Source of the DNA: Methylobacter luteus IMV-B-3098
Lineage (GTDB): Bacteria > Pseudomonadota > Gammaproteobacteria > Methylococcales > Methylomonadaceae
Direction of reading: 5' to 3'
Length of the DNA: 64,000 nt
NCBI RefSeq assembly: GCF_000427625.1
Contig: NZ_KE386569.1
Coordinates: forward strand, 10,796 to 74,795
A program made the position numbers and the translations under genes. Below are positions 57,306 to 64,000 of this stretch, in pieces. The notes below the pieces were generated by a model, which made no database searches, was not told the origin of the DNA, and saw only the letters and a list, made by a program, of their open reading frames with translations. How positions within the stretch are numbered: the stretch's first letter is position 1; each line of letters opens with the position of its first letter.

Positions 57306-58286
57306 ATGAAAACACCCGTTCATATCGCGGTTACAGGTGCGGCAGGGCAAATCAGTTATTCATTGCTATTTCGCTTGGCGGCGGGTTCACTGCTTGGTTC
57401 TGAGCAACCGATCGTTCTGCATTTGCTGGAAATTCCGCCGGCTATGGATGCTTTACAGGGCGTGGTCATGGAATTGAAGGATTGCGCTTATCCGCTGCTG
57501 CATCGCATTGAAGTCACGGCCGATCCTAAAGTGGCGTTCAGGGACGTCGATTACGCTTTTTTGATTGGTGCGCGTCCGCGCGGGCCCGGCATGGAGCGTA
57601 AAGACTTGCTGGAGGTCAATGCGGAGATTTTCGCGATTCAAGGCAAGGCCTTGAATGAAGTGGCCAACCGGAATATAAAAATACTGATAACAGGCAATCC
57701 AGCCAACACCAATGCCTTGATCGCTTTAAATAATGCGCCGGATTTAAAGCCGGAGAATTTTTCCGCCATGAGTCGGCTGGACCATAACCGGGCAATAAGT
57801 CAATTGGCTGAAAAGTGCGGCGTATTGCCATCCGATGTAAAAAACATGACTATCTGGGGCAATCATTCCACTACCCAGTATCCTGATCTGCATCATGCCA
57901 GGGTCAAAGGTCAGGAAGCCTTGTCGCTGGTTGATCATAACTGGTTTGTAAAAGAATTTATACCTACCGTTCAACAACGCGGGGCGGCGATCATAAAAGC
58001 CAGAGGCGGACAGTCCAGTGCCGCATCGGCGGCCAATGCCGCGATCAATCAGATGGGCAACTGGGCCTTGGGCACCAAGGAAGGCGATTGGGTCAGTATG
58101 TCGGTGCCATCGGATGGCAGTTACGGCATCGAGCCGGGCTTGGTTTATTCCTACCCTGTCACGGTCGTTGATGGCCAGATCAATATAGTCAAAGGGCTTG
58201 ATATCAACGAGTTCAGTATGCAAAGAATGCGGGCTACGGAGGCCGAATTAAAAGAGGAAAGGGATTCTATCAGGCATTTACTTTGA
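57306..58286 (+). CDS. mdh: Malate dehydrogenase
   Basis: The 326-residue NAD-dependent enzyme has the N-terminal Rossmann motif [19 protein letters not shown] (about 9-27), [17 protein letters not shown] (about 86-102), [15 protein letters not shown] (about 126-140) and the catalytic [13 protein letters not shown] (about 185-197). It belongs to the longer cytosolic-type subgroup. It reduces oxaloacetate to malate for malate thiokinase in the serine cycle. It stands alone on the plus strand between two minus-strand runs. Confidence 0.96.
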   Translation: MKTPVHIAVTGAAGQISYSLLFRLAAGSLLGSEQPIVLHLLEIPPAMDALQGVVMELKDCAYPLLHRIEVTADPKVAFRDVDYAFLIGARPRGPGMERKDLLEVNAEIFAIQGKALNEVANRNIKILITGNPANTNALIALNNAPDLKPENFSAMSRLDHNRAISQLAEKCGVLPSDVKNMTIWGNHSTTQYPDLHHARVKGQEALSLVDHNWFVKEFIPTVQQRGAAIIKARGGQSSAASAANAAINQMGNWALGTKEGDWVSMSVPSDGSYGIEPGLVYSYPVTVVDGQINIVKGLDINEFSMQRMRATEAELKEERDSIRHLL

Positions 58287-58312
58287 AAATCTTTTTCAGT
58301 AAAAACAAAAAA

Positions 58313-58336
58313 GGGCGGTTTAACCGCCCTTTCTTT
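58313..58336. terminator. Terminator between convergent mdh and hprA
   Basis: GGGCGGTTTAACCGCCC (58313-58329) is a hairpin preceded by A-rich sequence and followed by TTTCTTT, so it can end transcription from both sides. Confidence 0.85.
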
Positions 58337-58338
58337 AA

Positions 58339-59310
58339 TTAAACGACCCGATCGGGTGGTTCCTGTCCAGCAAAAAAGGCCGCCAGATTTTTCAGTACTT
58401 TTTCTCCCATGGCCGTACGCGTAGCAATAGTGGCGCTGCCTAAGTGAGGCAATAGCGATACGTTGTCCAATGTTAGAAAACCTTCGTCAATGTTGGGCTC
58501 GCCTTCATAAACATCCAGGCCGGCGCCAGCGATTCTTTTTTCTCTCAGGGCTTTGATTAACGCTTTGCTGTCGACGACATCGCCGCGCGCAGTGTTGATC
58601 AAATGAGCCGTCGGTTTCATTTGGTTAAGCCGCTCTTCATTGATTAAATGCCGCGTTTCGGCGCCTCCCGGACAGTGCAGCGAAACGAAGTCGGAGACCT
58701 GCATAAGCTCTTCAATTGAATCACAGCGCGTCGCATCGAGCTCATTAACGACTTGCTGATCTGCGGCACGGGGACTGAAATAAAAGATTTTCATATTGAA
58801 ACCATGATGGGCTTTTCGCGCCATGGCCTGAGCAATGCGGCCAAAACCGATCAGGCCTAATGTGGCGTCCGTGACATCGGAACTCATCATATGAGTCGGG
58901 CACCAGCCGGTCCATTGTCTGGCGCGAACCAAACGGTCGCCTTCGGCGCCGCGCCGCGCCGACATCAGTAACAGGGTCATGGCGATATCGGCGGTGCTTT
59001 CGGTTAATACGCCGGGTGTATTGGTGACAACCAGGCCCTGTTCCTTGGCGGCATGGATGTCGATATGATTGAAACCGACACCGAAGTTGCCCAGGATCTT
59101 GCAGCGCTTGTTCGGGACATTAATGACATCCGCCGGGAATGAGTCGCAAACGGTCGGGCATACGGCATCGTAGCTTTGCAGCGCGTCTTTGAAATGAGCG
59201 GCAGACAGCGGGCGGTCGTATTCATTTAAAGTAACGTCATAAAGCTCTTTCAGTTTGGCTTCAACGGATTCGGGCCACTTGCGCGTGACGAAGACTTTAG
59301 GTTTGCTCAT
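58339..59310 (-). CDS. hprA: Hydroxypyruvate/glyoxylate reductase (D-isomer specific 2-hydroxyacid dehydrogenase)
   Basis: The 323-residue enzyme has the NAD-binding motif LGLIGFGRIAQAMARKA (about 149-165), catalytic Arg in LINTARGDVVDSKAL (about 235-249) and catalytic His in LLPHLGSATIATR (about 285-297). It reduces hydroxypyruvate to glycerate, after Sga and before glycerate kinase. GGAGG lies 7 bases before ATG. It is 126 bp downstream of sga, with a strong hairpin in between. Confidence 0.9.
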   Translation of the reverse strand: MSKPKVFVTRKWPESVEAKLKELYDVTLNEYDRPLSAAHFKDALQSYDAVCPTVCDSFPADVINVPNKRCKILGNFGVGFNHIDIHAAKEQGLVVTNTPGVLTESTADIAMTLLLMSARRGAEGDRLVRARQWTGWCPTHMMSSDVTDATLGLIGFGRIAQAMARKAHHGFNMKIFYFSPRAADQQVVNELDATRCDSIEELMQVSDFVSLHCPGGAETRHLINEERLNQMKPTAHLINTARGDVVDSKALIKALREKRIAGAGLDVYEGEPNIDEGFLTLDNVSLLPHLGSATIATRTAMGEKVLKNLAAFFAGQEPPDRVV

Positions 59311-59370
59311 TAATATCCTCCAAGTAAGAAACTTGTATTTTGGGATTTGAAAAAAGTAACGCTATAAAGC

Positions 59371-59406
59371 ACAAAGGCATCACCGTTAATAACGGGATGC
59401 CTTTGT
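59371..59406. terminator. Strong hairpin between sga and hprA
   Basis: ACAAAGGCATC (59371-59381) with GATGCCTTTGT (59396-59406), plus inner CCGTT with AACGG, make a 16-bp stem with a single bulged A and a 3-nt loop. The minus-strand sequence after it is only modestly T-rich, so it may attenuate rather than stop transcription into hprA. Confidence 0.55.
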
Positions 59407-59436
59407 TTGGGTTTCTATGCTGATTATGCAGTCGCG

Positions 59437-60603
59437 TTATTTTGCCGTGGACCGGTAATATTCAATCGCGGCAGCAACGCCTGAGCCAGGCTTGATATCG
59501 AAGCCGTTATCCAGCATCGCCATTTCAACGCCGGCGATCGCGCCCAGCATGGACACGTCATTCATGTCGCCGACATGACCAATACGGAAAACCTTGCCAG
59601 CGACTTCTGACAGACCCGCACCCAATGAGATATTGTACTTATTGAATGCTGTGCTGATTACATCACGAGCATCTTTGTCTTCAGGTACAACAATCGCGGA
59701 TACCGTATCCGACTCAAAACCGGGTTGTGCGCATAACTTCAATCCCCATGCGGCAACGGCGTTACGCGTGCCTTCGGCCAGGCGATAGTGGCGGGCGTAA
59801 ACATTTTCCAGCCCTTCTTCCAATAACAAGTCCAGCGACTTGCGCAGGCCGTAGAGGATAGGCAGTGCAGGCGTATACGGTGTATAGCCGTCTTTATTCG
59901 CCGTCATCTGGTCTCTTAAATCCAGGAAGCAACGCGGATAGGTGGATGCTTCAGTTGCGTGCAATGCCTTCTGGCTGAAAGCCAAAAATGCGCCGCCGGC
60001 CGGCAGCATAAAGCCTTTTTGCGAGCCACTGATAGCGCCGTCAACACCCCATTCATCCATACGGAAATCCAGGCTGGCAATCGAGCTGACGCCGTCAACG
60101 AATAACAGGGCAGGGTGGTTGGCCGCGTCCATGGCTTTGCGCACGCCGCCGATATCGCTGGTAACGCCAGTTGCCGTTTCATTGTGGGTCGCCAAAACAG
60201 CTTTGATTTCGTGTTTTGTATCTTCTTTTAAACGGGCTTCCAATTTGTCCAGAGGAATGCCTTTGCCCCAGGTTTCCTGGTGAATTTCAACATTGAAGCC
60301 CAGGCGTTTTGCCATTTCAGCCCATAAGTGGCTAAATTGGCCGAAACGATAGATCAATACCTTATCGCCCGGGTTTAAGGTATTGGTTAAGGCAATTTCC
60401 CAGCCTGCAGTACCGGTGGCGGGGAAAATAAATGCCTGCCCGGTTTCTGTTTTAAATACTTTTTTAAGGTCCTGTAAAAGAGGCTTCAGCAGCTTGGGGA
60501 AGATAGGTGAGCGATGATCTTCCATGTTGACATGCATAGCATTCAGAACTTCACTTGGCACGTTGGTAGGGCCAGGAATATATAGGTGGTTACGACCAGC
60601 CAT
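59437..60603 (-). CDS. sga: Serine--glyoxylate aminotransferase
   Basis: The 388-residue class V PLP enzyme has LYIPGPTNVPSEVLNAMHVN (about 7-26), FIFPATGTAGWEIALTNTL (about 58-76), LFVDGVSSIASLDFRMDEW (about 167-185) and the Schiff-base lysine in GSQKGFMLPAGGAF (about 193-206). It converts serine plus glyoxylate to hydroxypyruvate plus glycine. It diverges from the mclA-mtkAB operon. Confidence 0.95.
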   Translation of the reverse strand: MAGRNHLYIPGPTNVPSEVLNAMHVNMEDHRSPIFPKLLKPLLQDLKKVFKTETGQAFIFPATGTAGWEIALTNTLNPGDKVLIYRFGQFSHLWAEMAKRLGFNVEIHQETWGKGIPLDKLEARLKEDTKHEIKAVLATHNETATGVTSDIGGVRKAMDAANHPALLFVDGVSSIASLDFRMDEWGVDGAISGSQKGFMLPAGGAFLAFSQKALHATEASTYPRCFLDLRDQMTANKDGYTPYTPALPILYGLRKSLDLLLEEGLENVYARHYRLAEGTRNAVAAWGLKLCAQPGFESDTVSAIVVPEDKDARDVISTAFNKYNISLGAGLSEVAGKVFRIGHVGDMNDVSMLGAIAGVEMAMLDNGFDIKPGSGVAAAIEYYRSTAK

Positions 60604-60744
60604 TGTATCGCCTCTTTAAAAATAATTAGTAGAATATCAAATTAAAACAAGGTTGAGCATTAGATAAAAGCTCAAAAAAACGCCCAATAATGACATAGCC
60701 GCTATAAATCGGCAAGAACTGATTGGTAACATGCGCTTTAAAAA

Positions 60745-60772
60745 TTGACTTTGACGACTCTGAAAGTAAAAT
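60745..60772 (+). promoter_or_regulatory. Promoter candidate for mclA-mtkA-mtkB
   Basis: TTGACT (60745-60750) and TAAAAT (60767-60772) are separated by 16 bp, about 95 bp before the mclA start. A perfect 16-bp palindrome, TCCGGCTTAAGCCGGA (60789-60804), lies in the resulting leader and could be an operator or RNA hairpin. Confidence 0.5.
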
Positions 60773-60865
60773 GGTCGGTTAATTTATGTCCGGCTTAAGC
60801 CGGAGAAGGCCGTGCAAGCACTGAAAACAGGGTCCCTAGTTTAATTATAAAATTGGAAGGTATCA

Positions 60866-61816
60866 ATGAGTCACACATTATATGAAGCGTCAGTTCAACG
60901 GGTTCAACGCTGTGAACTAGCTGTTCCGGGCTCAAACCCCGGTATGTTCGAAAAAGCGATGAAGAGCGGCGTGGATTTCATCTTTCTTGATCTTGAAGAT
61001 GCGGTTGCTCCCGATGATAAGTTGCAAGCACGTAAAAATGTCATCGAAGCGATCAACGATCTGGATTGGAAAGGTCATGGGGTTACCCTTTCAGTACGTA
61101 TCAACGGTCTCGATACTCAATATATGGTGCGCGATGTGGTTGATCTGGTCGAGCAGGCCGGTAGCAAAATTGACACCATCCTGATTCCGAAAGTCGGCGT
61201 TTATGGCGATGTCTATATGGTTGAGGCGATGCTCAATCAGCTGGAAATGCAGCAGGGACTAAAAAATAAAATCGGCATTGAGGCGCTGATCGAAACGGCG
61301 CTGGGCATGGCCAATGTTGAAGATATCGCGCGCAGTGGCGCTTCCGGTCGCCTGGAGGCCCTGCATTTTGGCGTGGCCGACTATGCGGCCAGCAACCGCG
61401 CCAGAACCACCAACATCGGCGGCCTGAACCCCGATTATCCGGGCGATCAGTGGCATGCCGCAATCAGCCGCATGACTGTCGCTTGTCGTGCATTCGGCCT
61501 GCGCCCTATTGACGGACCATTTGGCGACATTAAAGATCCCGAAGGTTATAAAATGGCCGCAAGACGCGCGGCAGCGCTCGGCTGCGAGGGTAAATGGGCG
61601 ATTCATCCGTCTCAGGTGGAATTGGCCAATGAAGTGTTTACACCGCCTGCGGCTGAAGTCGAGAAAGCACAACGCATACTAGCCGCTTTGAAGGAAGCGG
61701 CGGCACAGGGCAAAGGCGCGGCGGCGCTCGATGGCCGCTTGATCGACGCGGCATCGGAAAGAATGGCGAACAATGTCGTGAGAGCTGCTGAAGCCATTGC
61801 TGCTAAAACCAGATAA
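60866..61816 (+). CDS. mclA: Malyl-CoA lyase
   Basis: The 316-residue CitE-like enzyme cleaves malyl-CoA to acetyl-CoA and glyoxylate. VDFIFLDLEDAVAPDDKLQA (about 36-55) with the metal-binding Glu/Asp, the GIEALIETALGMANVEDIA region (about 138-156) and ALHFGVADYAASNRA (about 169-183) fit MclA. GGAAGG precedes the ATG. It is followed by mtkA and mtkB, giving the complete malate to glyoxylate route. Confidence 0.95.
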   Translation: MSHTLYEASVQRVQRCELAVPGSNPGMFEKAMKSGVDFIFLDLEDAVAPDDKLQARKNVIEAINDLDWKGHGVTLSVRINGLDTQYMVRDVVDLVEQAGSKIDTILIPKVGVYGDVYMVEAMLNQLEMQQGLKNKIGIEALIETALGMANVEDIARSGASGRLEALHFGVADYAASNRARTTNIGGLNPDYPGDQWHAAISRMTVACRAFGLRPIDGPFGDIKDPEGYKMAARRAAALGCEGKWAIHPSQVELANEVFTPPAAEVEKAQRILAALKEAAAQGKGAAALDGRLIDAASERMANNVVRAAEAIAAKTR

Positions 61817-61900
61817 TAAATAACAACAGAGACGGGGCCACACTTATCAAACAGGCCTATTGCTGATAATTTTTAAAATATTAATTTAGAGAGAGATGCT

Positions 61901-63082
61901 GTGGATATTCATGAGTATCAAGCGAAAGAAATTTTAAGCGGTTACGGAGTTAAAATCGCTGAAGGTGGAATGGCTTACAGCCCGGAAGAAGCGGTGCAAC
62001 GCTCCAGGGAAATCGGCGGCAATGTCTGGGCTGTAAAGGCACAGATTCATTCGGGAGCTCGTGGTAAAGCCGGCGGCATTAAAATCTGCAAAACAGACAG
62101 AGAAGTTGAGGCGGCCGCGGAAGCGCTGCTGGGCAAGAGACTGGTCACGCATCAAACAGGACCGGCCGGTAAAGTCTGCTCAAGACTGTATGTTGAAGCC
62201 GGAACCGATATCGCGAAAGAGCTTTATTTCTGCTTTTTGGTGGACCGCAGTTCCGAGCGTATCGTCATGGTCGGCTCGGCGCAGGGTGGTATGGAAATCG
62301 AGGAACTGGCTGAAACCAATCCTGAAGCGATTACTAAAATCTACATTGAGCCGGCGGTAGGTCTGCAGGATTTTCAGGCGCGTGAAATGGCCTTCGCCTT
62401 GGGCATGGATGCGGCCATGCTGAGCCATGCCGTCAAGACAATTAAAGGCTGCTACCGTGCGCTGCGCGATCTGGATGCCAACATGCTGGAAATTAACCCG
62501 CTGGTTGTTACCGGCAGCGGCGAGCTGATTGCCCTGGATGCGAAAATGGGCTTTGACGACAATGCCTTGTTCCGTCAGCCGAAAGTAGCCGAGCTGCGCG
62601 ATAAGACCCAGGAAGATGCGCGCGAGATGGCTGCGGCAGACCGCGGTTTGAGCTATGTCGGCCTGGACGGCGATATCGGTTGCATGATTAACGGCGCCGG
62701 TCTGGCCATGGCGACGATGGACATGATCAAACTGGCCGGCGGTGAGCCTGCCAACTTCCTCGATGTTGGCGGTGGCGCTTCAGCCGAGCGTACCGAAAAA
62801 GCCTTCCGCCTGGTATTGGCCGATGAAAACGTCAAAGCGATGCTGGTCAACATCTTCGCCGGCATCAACCGCTGTGACTGGATCGCTGAAGGCGTGGTCG
62901 AAGCGGTCAAGAAAATCGATATGAAAATTCCGTTGATCGTACGTTTGTCCGGCACGAACGTGGAAGAGGGACGTAGAATTATTGCTGAAAGTGGTTTGCC
63001 TATCATTACGGCAGAAACATTGGCAGAAGCTGCTGAAAAAGCCGTTCAAGCGCGTAATGAAGCTGTCGCAAAAGCTGGCTAA
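61901..63082 (+). CDS. mtkA: Malate--CoA ligase (malate thiokinase) beta subunit
   Basis: The 393-residue ATP-grasp subunit is related to SucC. It starts at GTG 61901 with [20 protein letters not shown]. The ATP-grasp loop is around [15 protein letters not shown] (about 49-63). Other features are [11 protein letters not shown] (about 193-203) and [20 protein letters not shown] (about 287-306). Context with mclA and mtkB supports malate thiokinase over succinyl-CoA ligase; sequence alone does not settle this. 84 bp separate it from mclA. Confidence 0.93.
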   Translation: MDIHEYQAKEILSGYGVKIAEGGMAYSPEEAVQRSREIGGNVWAVKAQIHSGARGKAGGIKICKTDREVEAAAEALLGKRLVTHQTGPAGKVCSRLYVEAGTDIAKELYFCFLVDRSSERIVMVGSAQGGMEIEELAETNPEAITKIYIEPAVGLQDFQAREMAFALGMDAAMLSHAVKTIKGCYRALRDLDANMLEINPLVVTGSGELIALDAKMGFDDNALFRQPKVAELRDKTQEDAREMAAADRGLSYVGLDGDIGCMINGAGLAMATMDMIKLAGGEPANFLDVGGGASAERTEKAFRLVLADENVKAMLVNIFAGINRCDWIAEGVVEAVKKIDMKIPLIVRLSGTNVEEGRRIIAESGLPIITAETLAEAAEKAVQARNEAVAKAG

Positions 63083-63095
63083 GGGGAAACTATAA

Positions 63096-63983
63096 ATGGC
63101 TATTTTAATTAACGAAAACACACGCATTATTGTTCAGGGCTTTACCGGCAAAATCGGTACTTTTCATGCCCAGGACATGATTAATTACGGTTCCAATGTT
63201 GTCGGCGGCATCACGCCGGGCAAGGGGGGGCAGACGCATCTGGGGCTGCCCGTCTTTAATACGGTCAAGGAATCCGTGCAGAAAGTCGGCGCCGAAGCCA
63301 GTATCATTTTTGTTCCTCCTGCTTACGCGGCCGACTCGATCATGGAAGCGGCCGATGCGGGCATCAAATACTGCGTAGCGATCACCGATGGTATTCCTAC
63401 ACAGGACATGATGAAAGTGAAAAACTTTCTGCGCCGATTCCCCAAAGAGAAAAGAATGGTGCTGACCGGCCCTAACTGCGCCGGTACGATCAGTCCCGGA
63501 CGCGCCATGCTCGGCATTATGCCGGGACACATCTATATGAAGGGCAATGTCGGTATCGTCGGGCGTTCAGGCACCTTGGGCTATGAAGCCGCTGACCAGA
63601 TGAAACGTTTGGGCATCGGTGTTTCCACTTCGGTCGGTATCGGCGGCGATCCCATCAACGGCAGCTCGCACCGCGATATCCTGGAGAAATTCGAACAGGA
63701 TTCGGAAACCAAGGTCGTGGTCATGATCGGCGAGATCGGCGGTCCGCAAGAAGTGGAAGCCGGCATCTTCGCCAAGCAAAACATGAGCAAGCCGGTCGTG
63801 GCTTATATCGCCGGTTTAACGGCGCCCGAAGGCCGTCGCATGGGACATGCCGGCGCGATTATTTCATCGGCGGGCGAAAGCGCGGCAGAGAAAGTCGCGA
63901 TGCTGAAAGAGCTGGGCGTTACGATTTGTCCGACGCCGTCTTCGATGGGTGAAACGGTCGCAGCCGTATTGGCTAAGCTGTAA
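63096..63983 (+). CDS. mtkB: Malate--CoA ligase (malate thiokinase) alpha subunit
   Basis: The 295-residue CoA-binding subunit is related to SucD. It has IVQGFTGKIGTFHAQDMINY (about 12-31), GPNCAGTISPGRAMLGIMPG (about 125-144), GRSGTLGYEAADQMKR (about 155-170) and the phosphohistidine region GRRMGHAGAIISS (about 246-258). It begins 13 bp after mtkA. The rest of the operon (for instance ppc) may lie beyond the window. Confidence 0.94.
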   Translation: MAILINENTRIIVQGFTGKIGTFHAQDMINYGSNVVGGITPGKGGQTHLGLPVFNTVKESVQKVGAEASIIFVPPAYAADSIMEAADAGIKYCVAITDGIPTQDMMKVKNFLRRFPKEKRMVLTGPNCAGTISPGRAMLGIMPGHIYMKGNVGIVGRSGTLGYEAADQMKRLGIGVSTSVGIGGDPINGSSHRDILEKFEQDSETKVVVMIGEIGGPQEVEAGIFAKQNMSKPVVAYIAGLTAPEGRRMGHAGAIISSAGESAAEKVAMLKELGVTICPTPSSMGETVAAVLAKL

Positions 63984-64000
63984 GCTGAGGCATTTATCGA

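Overview
The window looks like a type I (gammaproteobacterial) methanotroph of the Methylococcales, near Methylobacter/Methylomicrobium/Methylomonas. The case rests on a nearly complete set of serine-cycle genes (ftfL, glyA, glycerate 2-kinase, mtdA, mdh, hprA, sga, mclA, mtkA, mtkB), an HpnN-type hopanoid transporter, and standard gammaproteobacterial housekeeping blocks (tgt-yajC-secDF; ndk-rlmN-pilF-hisS-yfgM-bamB-der). The genus is inferred. I saw no tRNA, rRNA or CRISPR array.

Layout. 1-574: end of an IS630-family element cut by the window edge. 605-2592 (minus): a classical tonB-exbB-exbD set. 3096-14086 (plus): a second, TonB2-type energy transduction operon (DUF3450 protein, TtpC-like ExbB, ExbB, ExbD, TonB, TPR protein), then a large TonB-dependent receptor and a secreted beta-helix-like partner, ending at a strong terminator. 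A tandem 11-bp repeat array that reads as a PhoB box lies upstream of the operon. 14127-14381: a small MITE-like element with 13-bp terminal inverted repeats and 7-bp direct repeats. 14500-25875: housekeeping genes. 25987-31189: thiol peroxidase, a decayed IS630 relic, and two Na+/H+ antiporters (CPA1/NhaP type and NhaD). 31190-34328: HpnN-like RND transporter and a lone tatA.

34608-45398 (minus): an Rnf operon, read rnfB, then a 1665-residue pyruvate:ferredoxin oxidoreductase fused to its own ferredoxin domain, then rnfC, D, G, E, A and a small Cys-rich membrane protein resembling NqrM. 45642-48982 (plus): oadGAB, a Na+-pumping oxaloacetate decarboxylase in markedly GC-richer DNA. 49207-50427: a class V aminotransferase (alanine/serine-glyoxylate type). 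50577-51609: an intact IS630 copy, nearly identical to and in the same orientation as the one at the left edge. 51628-63983: the serine-cycle cluster, arranged around two divergent promoter regions.

How the parts may work together. The 27-49 kb stretch is rich in ion-coupled energy metabolism: two Na+/H+ antiporters, Rnf, PFOR feeding reduced ferredoxin to Rnf, and a Na+-translocating decarboxylase. Oxaloacetate and pyruvate chemistry here connects to malate and glyoxylate handling by the serine-cycle genes that follow. The least ordinary items are the putatively Pho-controlled TonB2/receptor/beta-helix locus, the PFOR-ferredoxin fusion embedded inside the rnf operon, and the NqrM-like gene at the end of that operon.
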